From Buxus sempervirens (taxonomy: Eukaryota; Streptophyta; Magnoliopsida; Buxales; Buxaceae): a stretch of DNA of 64,000 nucleotides. Shown piece by piece: positions 35,570 through 46,523 of the stretch. The number at the start of each line of letters is the position of its first letter. Within the stretch, counting starts at the first letter, position 1. Position numbers and translations under genes: made by a program. The notes under the pieces are model-generated. The model was not told where the DNA came from. It saw nothing but the letters and a program-made list of their open reading frames with translations, and searched no databases. The stretch is taken from NCBI GenBank assembly GCA_947561395.2, contig OX387187.1, positions 37,863,829 to 37,927,828 of the forward strand. Reading direction: 5' to 3'.

Positions 35570-37705
35570 ATGGATCAAAGATTGAAGAATGCAGCTGAAA
35601 CTGGCGATATCGATGCGTTGTACATGTTAATTGGAGAAGACCCTTCTATTCTTGACGGTTTTGATGCTATCCGGTTCGCTGATACGCCCTTACACATAGC
35701 AGCAAGGGCTGGGAATTCCCAATTTGCGTTGGAGATTGTGAATCTGAACCCTTCGTTGGCTAGAAAGCTAAACCAATCTGGCTTCAGCCCTCTCCACCTC
35801 GCTATCGCTGGTGGACATGAGTTGCTAGCTAGTGGTCTCGTAGAGATGGACAGCGAGCTTGTCCTCTTCAAGGGTCGTGGGGGAAGAGCTCCTGTGCATG
35901 AAGCGGCTATTAATGGGAATGAAACTCTTTTGAGGGAATTTCTTTCTGCCTGCCCGAGGGCCTTTGAAGCTTTGACGTTTAAACGTGAAACCGCTCTGCA
36001 CCTTGCAATGAAACACGAGCAGCTCGAAGCTCTCAATTTTATGTTTGAATGGCTTAAGGAAAACAACAAGGAGCACGTCCTTGAGTGGAAAGACGACCAA
36101 GGTGATACCATCTTGCATATGGCCGCAGCATCTCCGAATTATCACAAGGCAAGCTTTCTTATCCCTACACTTGTTTTTATTACAAGTAATGTAAACTTCA
36201 CTGTATACCAGCTAATTTTGCACCGGCGACATAAGATGTGCCGGACGGTAAGATAAAGGCAGAGATCCGACCCACACCAACCCAAATTTCACACCTTCAT
36301 CTGGGTCGATGAAGGAGATTGTTTGAAAATGTGTTTCTTAATTAAACCTACTTTTTTGGTCACGAAACAGGTTCCCTTTTCCTTTTTATCATTTGAAGTT
36401 TTAGTTTGATTAGGATTTAAGAGTTCACGTATTGGATACTTGTTATCTTTAGGTTTTTTTTTTTACTAGGAATCTCTTTTGGACTCCATCGAGGCTGAAG
36501 CTGCTTCTGGACTTGTTTCATCTTTGGCCTCTCATGAAGATAAGACGTACACTTTGGATTCCTATAAAAGTATAAATACCGAGGAAGTTGCCACTATGGA
36601 TCCCGGTGTAAATCTGGAGCTGGCTCCCGTCCCAACCTCCATTTCCTCAGAAGCAGCTTCTAAAGCCGATGCCAGAGGTGTAGAGGACACTGGAAGTGGG
36701 CCAATTTCCACTCAAGTGTCTGCTTCCAGGGAGAAGCTTACCTTGGAATCTATTAGGGCAAAAAATACAACCTCTGAAGGCAGAAGAAAAAGTAAAGAAA
36801 TTCTTCAGAAAGCGGATGCCACTGGATCACATTCTGATCTTTATGTGGGATATAAGGCTCTAGATGAAAAGACAGAATCCACTGTTTCAGCAGATAGTTT
36901 AGATGGTATTTCCGTTGTTGATAGTAAGCAGTTAAGCGTAGATGCCACTGAAAAGGATCTTGTGGCAGATGAGGATGACAGGCAGAGCAAAGCTGAACCA
37001 GATGATTGGGATTGGGAAGATGCTGCTGATATTTCTACTCCACAGTTGAAAACCTCGGAAAAAGGGGAACCGGTACATGGTGGCATGCTGCATCACGATG
37101 AAGATGCAAATGGAGTTATGGGGAAAAAGAAGTATTCTAGAGATTTCCTGCTGACATTTTCAGAGCAGTGTACCAATCTTCCTGTGGAATTTGAAATTAC
37201 ATCTGATATAGCGGACACCCTGATGGGCTCTAAAATCATTATTCCTAATGTTGTTAATCGTGAAATATGTACGAGTTCTGGAAGAGTTATAGATAGACCG
37301 ACTGGGGTATCTAGGCACGAGCGCCGTGGGAGTGTTCTAATGGAGGATGACAAATGGAGTAAATCACCTGGTCCTTTTCCATATGTTAAGGACCGACGTC
37401 TTGAGATTGGCCATGGAGGTAATTTCATAGGTTTTCAACCAGGACAAGGAGTCAACCATGGTGATTTGAGGAATCCTCGTGGTCAGACTCCTGGTCAGTA
37501 TGGTGGAAGGATTCTATCTGCTCCAATACAGTCCATGGCATCGCAGGGAGGGCAAAGAGGTGATCCTCGTGGTCAGACTCCTGTGGAATGTCAAATTCTC
37601 GAAATGACATCTCTTGATCGCATAAAAAGTGGAAAAAAGAAAAACAATTTTTTATTTGTTGATGGGCTGATAATTAACATCACTCAGTTTGGTGCGCATG
37701 GATGA
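35570..37705 (+). CDS. Predicted ankyrin-eIF4G chimeric protein (604 residues)
   Basis: Model: exon 1 35570-36148 (193 codons) and exon 2 36470-37705 (411 codons plus TGA), with a 321-bp intron using a GC donor (AAG|GCAAGC) and a TTTTTTTTACTAG acceptor. Both edges are phase 0, so the frames join. Exon 1 is BDA1-like with ankyrin TPLH-type motifs at residues 39, 73, 107, 141 and 180. The usual C-terminal PGG membrane domain is absent. Exon 2 is plant eIF4G: KEILQKADATGSHSDLYV, DWEDAADISTPQL, then YSRDFLL at residues 415-421, matching the eIF4E-binding consensus Y-x4-L-hydrophobic. It ends shortly after NPRGQTPGQYGG with a junk tail (FLFVDGLIINITQFGAHG) from an eIF4G intron; MIF4G is missing. 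Both exons are open, unlike the A copy. If the intron is retained, a 228-residue ankyrin protein results instead. Expression is unknown. Confidence 0.65.
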
Positions 37706-40700
37706 TGGGAATTACAGAATTGTGGTTCTTTTCTAGTTGCATGATTTAAATTTGTGTCACAGTATAAAAGTTTTGCTCACAATTTTTTTTGGTCAAGCTT
37801 GCAATAGGCTTGGATTTTCATTAATTCTGTTATACTGAATTTGATGCTGATTCTGTCTTTCAATGCCATTATCTCAGGAGATGTTTCTAGGAACTTCCCT
37901 CTTCAATTTGGGACAATAAATTTCATGAATGGGATGCAGGTATATTATATTCTCTTAAAATTTCTCTATAGCATAAGATTTTTTTTTTTTTTAAATTTTC
38001 TTATTTCGCTTCTTCTCTTTTGTATTGCTTCTGGTTTTTTTTATTGTTTAAAACTAAGAAGAAACTATTATGTGCCCTTTGAGTTTGTAGATACCTGCCC
38101 GAACAAGCTCAGCTCCCCCAAATATAGACGAGCAGAAACGCGATCAGGTGTGTTTGCCTTGGAACTTCTCCACTCCTTATGGTAACGTGTTATGGTCAAA
38201 ATGGTTAGAGGGCTTGATTTGAGTGTTTCATCAGTTTTTTGGTTTTGGTTGTATTTGTCGGATTTTATGACATCTGTTATTACTTATTAGAGCTAGCCTC
38301 CTTGTCTTGAGTTCGAGGCACAGAGAGGTTTACTTGGAGCAAAGCGGTAACCGTCTCAAAAAACAGAGAAGGCCTATCTGTTATCTGAAATGTGCGTTTG
38401 TGTAAAGAAGGGTTGGCTGGAACGCAGTGAGCTGTGGGGATACATGTTTCTAGTGGGAAAGTTGCCTACTAAAGCTAGAGCTGCTTAGGACTAGTATGAT
38501 CTTTTGCTGCAATCCCAAATGGTTATACAGTTTGATTGGATACAGTCCCTCACATCTAGGGAATTTTTTTTTTTAATATGAGTAATGAGATAAGTTCCAT
38601 TAAAAGGAAAGGAGAGAATAGGGAAAAAACAAGAGCCCACACATGAGGAATGGATGAAAACACCACAATCTAAGGATTTTGATGTGCTGGTTAGGTTAGA
38701 GACAATCCTAGGATTGATGGTATGTGTCAAATTGGATCCTATACTTTTTTTGGGATCGCATACACCATCTTGCTTCTACTACTGATGGCCTTGACTGCTC
38801 ACACTTTAAAAAGCTTTCACTATAGTGGCAAGTAACTTCTAGTCTACTAGGATGGCTAAAACTGTTTTTCTTGTTGGTTGTTTCATATACGGTTCACACT
38901 CTGGTGGCTGATAGTTTTTTCCTGTTAATTTTAGCATCTCCCACATTTTTCTGTGGTACCTCTTCACAAGTCAAGCCTGAGGCGTTAAAGTTATCTTTGA
39001 TATCCAAAGTTATAGACCTGAACAATATGTGATAAGAACTGATGGAACATTTTAAATAAGATGCATAGAGTTTTGGGATTGCAACATCATGTTGTATGAA
39101 TGATATAAAACTGTATTGCACTTTATCTCATGCCCTTTCCATAATATTTTCTATTGTTTTAATGATTAACTAGTTATTATGCATGTTATCTTATACAGTA
39201 ACCTTCAAAATCTGAGATGAGGCCGCCACATTGATGTATTTTTGAAATTTGTCCCGAGAAGGATCAAAATCTGAGAAGTTTTTCTCATTTTTGGTATCTA
39301 TTCTAATTATATTTGCCTGGAATATAATGTTGGAGTCTTAGTTGAATGTTTATCAAGTCATTTCACCATGTTGTAGCTGCAGGTAACATGACTTTTGGTC
39401 CCATTTTTGGGTTTCTTGGGGAGTTGAGTTTTTGTTATCTGTCTTAAGTCCATGGTTCTTTATATTGCAGGCACGCCATGATTCTTTTAAATCTGAACCC
39501 ACATTGCCTATTTCTTCTGTTCCTAAGAATCAGCCAAAGAAGGATGTGACCAGTATCAATGCTTCAAACACTGGGCAATCCCATTCTTCATCTCACGCCA
39601 AAAGGGACGTGCAATCTCATGCCCCGATTGCATCTGCTGCCATTCAGACCCAGCATTCTCCTGTTATCCCTATCACCGGCATTTCAATGTCGATGCCGTT
39701 TCAGCAGCCACAAGTTCCTATACAATTTGGTGGCACTAACCCGCAGATTCAGTGTACGGCTGCTTCATTGCAAATGCCGATGTCATTACCTGTAGGAAAT
39801 GCTTCCCAAATGCAGCAACAGGTGTTTAGTCTCCGGCCTCATCCTTTGCCACCTCAGGGGTTGATTCATCAGGGACAGAGCTTGAGCTTTGCACCTCAAA
39901 TGGGTCATCAGCTGGGCCCTCAGATGGGAAACTTGGGAATTGGTATCAATCCACAGTTTGCACAGCAGCTGGCTGGAAAATTTGGTGGTCCCCGTAAAGC
40001 TGTCAAAATCACTGATCCTTCAAACTCATGAAGAATTGAGGCTCGATAAAAGGGCAGACTCATATATGGATGCAGGGTCAGTAGGCATTAGGTCACAGAA
40101 CAATCTCCCATCTCAAGCTGAGGCCAGAGGTGTAGAGGACACTGGAAGTGGGCCAATTTCCACTCAAGTGTCTGCTTCCAGGGAGAAGCTTACCTTGGAA
40201 TCTAATAGGGCAAAAAATACAACCTCTAAAGGCAGAAGAAAAAGAAAAGAAATTCTTCAGAAAGCGTATGCCGCTGGATCACATTCTGATATTTATGTGG
40301 CATATAAGGCTCTAGATGAAAAGACAGAATCCACTGTTTCAGCAGATAGTTTAGATGGTATTTCCGTTGTTGATAGTTAGTAGTTAAGCGTAGATGCCAC
40401 TGAAAAGGATCTTGTGGCAGATGAGGATGACAGGCAGAGCAAAGCTGAACCAGATGATTGGGAAGATGCTGCTGATATTTCTACTCCACAGTTGAAAACC
40501 TCGGAAAAAGGGGAACAGGTACATGGTGCTGGAATGCTGCATCACGTTGAAGATGCAAATGGAGGAAAAAGAAGTATTCTAGAGATTTCCTCCTGACATT
40601 TTCAGAGCAGTGTACCAATCTTCCTGTGGAATTTGAAATTACATCTGATATTGCGGAGACCCTGATGGGCTCTAAAATCATTACTCCTAATCTTGTTGAT

Positions 40701-41129
40701 CGTGAAATATGTACGAGTTCTGGAAGAGTTATAGATAGACCGACTGGGTATCTAGGCCTGAGAGCCGTGGGAGTGTTATAATGGAGGATGACGAATGGAG
40801 TAAATCACCTGGTCCTTTTCCATATGTTAAGGACCCACGTGTTGAGATTGGCCATGGAGGTAATGTCATAGGTTTTCGACCAGGACAAGGAGTCAACCAT
40901 GGTGATTTGAGGAATCCTCGTGGTCAGACTCCTGGTCAGTATGGTGGAGGGATTCTATCTGCTCCAATGCAGTCCATGGCATCGCAGGGAGGGCAAAGTG
41001 TTGATGCTGACCGGTGGCAGCGTGCTAAAGGGTTTAATTCCTTCTCCTCAAACTCCATTGCAGGCAATGCACAAAGCTGAGAAGAAGTATGAAGTAGGCA
41101 TATGTTTGAAACGTAATATGAGTTCTTAA
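37706..41129 (+). pseudogene. eIF4G partial module B2, broken
   Basis: Same plan as A2. Exons are at 37878-37939 (GDVSRNFPLQFG), 38091-38147 (IPARTSSAPPNIDEQKRDQ, both splice sites good) and a long exon from 39471 (ARHDSFKSEPTLPISSVPK…). Lesions are the shared +1 shift before THEELRLDKR, two adjacent in-frame stops at 40378-40383 (TAG TAG, where A has AAG CAG), the shared 7-bp loss before KKYSRDFLL near 40563, and a lost G near 40746. It ends KYEVGICLKRNMSS at 41129. 37706-37877 is eIF4G intron shared with 55920-56090. No MIF4G. It has no start codon exon of its own. Confidence 0.85.
38336..38451. other. 116-bp segment present in B intron, absent in A
   Basis: Lies between GAGGTTTACT and TAGTGGGAAAG; in A these are almost adjacent (28160). 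The preceding CTTGAGTTCGAGGCAC resembles a tRNA-type box B, so a SINE is possible, but box A is not clear. Confidence 0.35.
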
Positions 41130-41201
41130 AAAGGTTTTTTGAAATCCTTCGCTCCTTCAATTCCTCCACATCTCCAATCCCATACTCTGCAATTCTCACC
41201 T

Positions 41202-41202
<1 letters not shown>

Positions 41203-41246
<44 letters not shown>
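41203..41246. repeat. (CT)22 microsatellite, expanded in unit B
   Basis: The homologous site in unit A (30648-30659) has six repeats. Uninterrupted. Confidence 0.95.
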
Positions 41247-41247
<1 letters not shown>

Positions 41248-41664
41248 GCATGCATTAGCTCATGGCTTGTTTATATTAATGACTACCTACTTTGTTACAC
41301 TTGTTTTCCTATATTTGTCTATGTGTGCCTGTGTGTTATACTTTAGGCCATTGGCAATGTTGTCTGGCATCTAAAACTATTGGTAGGATTGGAGACAGAC
41401 AAGTGCCAATGGAAGCCGTTGATTGAGGGTCAAGAGAAAAAAAAATCAGATCATCAGATGGCCAAAAACCATTCAACTGAGGGGCAATCATGCAACAAGT
41501 TTTGACTTTTGACCATCCCATTCTCTTATGGTTTTACTTAAGCACAATATGATCTGAACCCAATTCTGGGTGCTAAATTTCTTCTGCTATATTTTTATTA
41601 CTTATCTTTGTAGTTGTTTGCATATATAAATTATTGTTCTAATCCTTAAATATTTGTCAATTAG

Positions 41665-44600
41665 ATGTCTTCCATTCCTACTACAAATATATCTTTTGAA
41701 GATGCCAAAGAGTGGTGGCAAATTGGAACGGGGATCAAGAAGCAATATTTATTGAGTTGATGGTGGACGAAGTGAAGAAGGGAAATAGATTAATGAAAAC
41801 ACGTAAGAAATGTGGATGGAAAAAGGTTAGAAAGGAATTTTATAGAAAAAATGGGAAAAAATACGGGATGAAAAGTTCTTGAACAAATATAATAAGTTGA
41901 GAGCAATAGATAGAGAGTTCACACAACTGAGGGAAATACCTACAAGCTTTGGTTGGGATCCGATTGTTCAAACTGTAACAGCACCTGATTTAGTTTGGGA
42001 ATCTTATTTTAAGGTAAACATTTTATTGTTATTTAATAGTTTTTTGAATATTCATAATTAATAATATAATATGTTAATAATAGGTTATTATTTTAATGTA
42101 GTTTCATCCAAAAGCAAGAAGATTTCAAAAGGCAGGTTGGCCCATGTATGATCAATTTGTAATCATATATGGCAACACATCTGCTTCTGGGGAAATGGCC
42201 GGTGCAAATTGTAACGCCCCGGAACCGGGTTACGTAAAATAAACCGTAACTCGTCCCCGAGGAGTTAGTTTCTCTATACAGGATCGCTATATCAGAGTAA
42301 GGAAAACATGAAATGGCAATAACATATTCAGAGTCAACTAAAATTTTCCCCAACTCACCTGAACCAAGCATAAACCCGCCTGTATTGTCCTCTCTGAGAA
42401 CTGAAAACAAAACAAAACAGTGAGATACAACTATCTCAGCAAGTAGCAATGCATGCCTAAAATATAGTTGTAACAGTACTAAAACATGTACGATTAAAAA
42501 TACACGACGATTAACCATGGTAATCCGTCTAATCTCGGAAATACATCATCAATCACATTCAGAAAATCTTATGTATTGGGACTCGTGAAGTCTGTCTATT
42601 TTGTGTGGCTAAGCACTAGTGTTCCAAACAATCTAGTCGAAATACTGCAACAGCTCAAGCAACCAATTCATCGCCCTCATGGCGGAAATACCCGTGTGAC
42701 CTCACCCTCATGGTGGAAACGGAGTTGCTGCAGCACTTCCCTCATGGAAGGCCTTTCCATCATGGAGGAAACGCATGAAGGAACCCTAGACTTAAATCCA
42801 AACAAAATATAAAAAATTCACTACAACTCGACAGTGGATCCACACTAAATCTCGCCCTAGTATATCGGGAAAATTTCCTATATACAATGCAATTTAACAT
42901 AAACCATGCTTGTAGTAAAAGAAAACCTTTTATAGTGAACAATATCAAATTCAGCTTCATATACACACTAGAAACCCTCCAACAGAAAATACAATATTTG
43001 ATACATAACTTGGGAATATTCACCATGTCATCAAAACAGAAACAAATAAACAACCAGTTAATCCATAATAAAAAAACAGATTAGATTTATAATTACAAGT
43101 TCAGCAAAACTAATGAAAGATTAATTCAGTTCCCATAATCCCAATGACTACACCTCTTAGATTAGAACTCACATTTTTTTTTACACTCATCCAATTTAAA
43201 TCTAAGATCACTTACGCCCTGATCCTTACTATCCATGATAAACTCTATAGATTATTATATGCTAATCACACTAAAATTCAGAATAAAGACAACATATATC
43301 GTCTATTTATTATATTTCTTATTAAGAAATAACTATTTCTTTTTAAAATAAATGTTGATTCATAATTTCATTTCGTCACTAAGTTGGATGAGTTGCCCAT
43401 CCAAATATGTGATCAGCCTAGATTGTCCATTGATCTAATATTTAAAGAGTTATGCAATTATGGGGTTTAGTTACGCAAGAGAAATTGTAATAACACTAGA
43501 ACTAGGGATTATTGTGTAAATTTAAAACTTCTTTTATCTTTAAAGTTTCTAAATTATAAAAATGCCTTAAACAATTTCCAAATTTACAAATTTGGACCCT
43601 GAAATACAACGAACCCAACTCCTTCTCTCTCTTCCGTAGAAAAGCAACCCAACCCCTACCATCCTACATTGTCTCCCTATTGCAACATCTCCCCTTTATT
43701 TTATTCACTCTCTCCCTATCTCTTTGTATCTCTCTTCTCTCTATTGTATTTCATTTCTTTTCTCCCCTCTTGGGTTTTTACGTTTTCTTCATTTTTACAT
43801 GACTGTACAACCCATTAACAGGTCCCCTTTCTTCTATTTTGTGCTCATTTGTTCCCTTCCTCTCTCATACGAACAATCCCATTGTTGTTCTTGTTCTATA
43901 ACACTTCTTACTCTGAATCTAATCTACAACATGCTGATTATCTCTCATCCGGAATTTAAACTCAGAATTTTTCTTCTTGCCAACGATCATACTAGCAGCT
44001 CCTATCCATAACTTTTCTATCATGAAAACGTGGGGAGATGATGCATTGGTAAGTTATATCAATAAGCAATTATCTAATGCATTCATTCATTCCTAGAGCA
44101 TGCGAAATCAGTCCATAAATTTTGCTGCAAATCAGAACAAAAAAACATGGCTATGTGTCACGTTTAAACCACCCATTCCAAATGTCAAGAAGGTGCTAAC
44201 TTACATTGTTTGCTGCTGGCAACTTCTCTCTGACACAACAGTAGTAGTTCTGGTATTTCACCACGCCAAATCAATTGAAGAAACTGCTCACGGTTTTGCA
44301 ATTTCAGACGTCTTCGGCTCTAGCTACATAGCACAAATCCCACTTGGAAAACAAGGCTTCTCCTTCACTTCCACAGATCTGAAATCCATAACCCCCCTTA
44401 ATTCGTCGGTTAAACTTTCTTTTTGCACTTACGGTTACAATGTTTTGAGCGCATGTAGATATCCATGCGTTTTCATACGTTTAAAAACTTTTCACTCCAT
44501 CATGATCCCATGTAACTCTACTCCACCGATTGCCTACACCATCAACCCAAAAACCCTTGATAATTTGATTTAACACCCAATCATTTCAACAGCATTACAT

Positions 44601-45338
44601 ATATTTTATTAATTTAATTCCTATATAACATTTACTATTGAACTTATAACATCACTTACTTAAATCTAATTAATTCATCTTACATTATCTATTTAAATAT
44701 TACAATTATAATATAAGAATCATTCACTTTAATTCACCTAAGCTGACTTTTCTGAAATTCCTAAATGGTCCTTGCGACACAACTACCTGAATTATCCCTC
44801 ATTATTTATTTTTAATAATATTAACAAATTCCTTATATTAGGCTAATCAAAAATCCGGGGTCTTACACAAATAATCAAGATGTATCAGACATCAATGATG
44901 ATTCTGATCATGGACACGAGTTTCAAACTAAAGAGCTTGGCACACCTTTCTCTCCTACCCCATTGCCAAGTCAGTTTGATACCCATCAAGAGCATTGCCC
45001 TTCAAGTCATGAAAGACAACGCTCGGGATCTCGAACCCAAGGTAGCCAACACCGGTCGAGGAGTCGTTCAATGGGATTGGAGTTGTCTAATGCTATTTGT
45101 TATATGGCCGATAAAAGCAATGAACAAAATGAATCACGTACTCAAAGGTCATCATCAACTTTGCCTTCTAGTGCTGAGCCATACTCAATGGCTAAGTGCA
45201 TTTCAGTTCTTGAAAGCATGGAGGGATTGGAGATGAAAACTTATTATGAAGCAATTGAGAAAATGGAAAACAAGATATGGCGGGAGGCATTCATTGAAAT
45301 GTCTGATGAACATAAGAAAGGGTGGTTTGCTAGACTTT
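41665..45338 (+). pseudogene. Harbinger ORF1 (Myb/SANT-like) interrupted by solo LTR
   Basis: Exon 1 (41665-42013) has two 1-bp losses against the A copy, at GAGTGGTGG near 41712 and GATGAAAAGTT near 41870. Exon 2 begins at 42102 (FHPKARRFQKAGWPMYDQF) and is cut at 42209. Removing 42210-44867 and one CAAAT copy restores the frame (…SGEMAGANNQDVSDINDD), which runs to MSDEHKKGWFARL and the stop at 45338. The C-terminal part is Ser/Arg/Gln-rich with a helical end. It is the accessory DNA-binding protein of Harbinger elements. Confidence 0.75.
42210..44867. mobile_element. Solo LTR-like insertion 1 (2658 bp)
   Basis: Begins TGTAACGCCCCGGA and ends TCCGGGGTCTTACA, so the two ends are inverse. Flanked by CAAAT at 42205-42209 and 44868-44872. 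TG…CA ends with a 5-bp duplication and no gag-pol indicate a solo LTR, probably gypsy-type by the TGTAACGCCCC start. The CT-rich stretch at 43620-43770 could be its leader. The frames at 43724-44573 resemble no protein I know. Inserted into an exon of Harbinger ORF1. Confidence 0.75.
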
Positions 45339-46252
45339 AGGATTGGTATTTTGTTTTTGCGATGATCAGACTTTGTTACGGGATTGGTATTTTGTTTTTG
45401 TGATGAAAGCTTCCATTGTAAACTTTTTGGTGTTGAATGTTTCTTATGATGTTCGATATTGTTATGATTAGTTACTTTGTCATTAGTAATTATTATAATC
45501 TTCTATTGCTATCTTAAATTTGTTTTGGTCCTTTTATTTAGGTCGACATTTATTATTAGAACATGGATACAGATAGAGATTCAGATGAAGAAGAATTTTT
45601 GAGAAATGAGATGGTAGCAGTAGCAACTGCTGTTGTTGAATATCATGATAGATACATTTGTAAGATACCATATGTTAGCACCTGATTTTTGCACCCCTAA
45701 AATGAAGGAAAATGAAAAGTCAAAACCCTAAAGGGGTCAAAAAATTGACTTTTCCAATTAAGGAAATTTGGCCATCAAACTTTATATCATTGAAAAGAGC
45801 ATTTTGACACGGTTCCAACGCAACTGAATTTGCTGGAATCGGAGTCCAGGTGAAAAAAATATGGCCCGGTCAAACTTCCAGAATGACTTTTTGCTTGGCC
45901 CCAATCCAACTGCCAAAATTGATCTCAATAGATAGCTGGTTCCGAGCTGATTCCAACGACATTAAGTTTGCTCAAATCGGACACCAAACGAAGAAATTAT
46001 GAGCAGTTGAAATTTCAAGAAAACAGCCCGTGCGGCAAAAACAGCAGAATAAAGCAAAATAAATGAACAAATAAATAAAATAATCATATATTAATGTTTT
46101 AATAATACAATTTTAGATATTTTGAATATTTTAATAATATAATTATAAAGAATCTCGGATTTTATAATAAAATAATAATAAAATCGAATAAAATCTTTAT
46201 TAAAAATCAAATTTCATAAACTGTTTGAAATCCGGCATTTAAAAAACGTGCG

Positions 46253-46475
46253 AAACCGCACTTGAAGTACGGTTTGGTCCAAACCGCACTTCAGATACGG
46301 TTTGATCTTCTAGAAGGTGGACGCGTGTCCTGTACGGCGACAGCTGGTAGATTCGAGCAGATTTGCACGTGTTGAATGCCAACCGCACTTAAAGTGCAGT
46401 TTTTGATTTTTTAGTGCAATTTTGTCACAACCGCACTTCAAGTGCGGTTGTGCCGGAACCGCACTTAAAGTGCGG
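46253..46475. repeat. Array of AACCGCACTT palindromes in solo LTR 2
   Basis: Five near-palindromic units of 19-23 bp (AACCGCACTTcAAGTGCGGTT type) at 46253-46275, 46281-46303, 46381-46402, 46429-46449 and 46457-46475, the last 12 bp upstream of the TATA box. Related shorter ones lie at 47299-47347. Confidence 0.85.
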
Positions 46476-46487
46476 CACTTTTTTGCC

Positions 46488-46496
46488 TATAAATAG
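46488..46496 (+). promoter_or_regulatory. LTR TATA box
   Basis: TATAAATAG, the best TATA box in the window, directly after the palindrome array and before a run of 20 C (46504-46523). Probably the U3 promoter of the parent retrotransposon. Confidence 0.75.
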
Positions 46497-46503
46497 AGGG
46501 CCA

Positions 46504-46523
46504 CCCCCCCCCCCCCCCCCCCC
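46504..46523. repeat. 20-C homopolymer
   Basis: Uninterrupted C run close to the expected LTR transcription start; the minus strand is poly-G. Length may be affected by sequencing error. Confidence 0.9.

Noticed and set aside
35575..36145. Long minus-strand frames opposite the ankyrin exon (178 and 106 residues)
   Set aside because: Shadows of the ankyrin coding strand; the same shadows appear in unit A and have no homology.
43724..44573. Frames of 95 and 157 residues inside solo LTR 1
   Set aside because: No recognised domain, within a TG…CA element with a 5-bp duplication; treated as element sequence rather than a gene.
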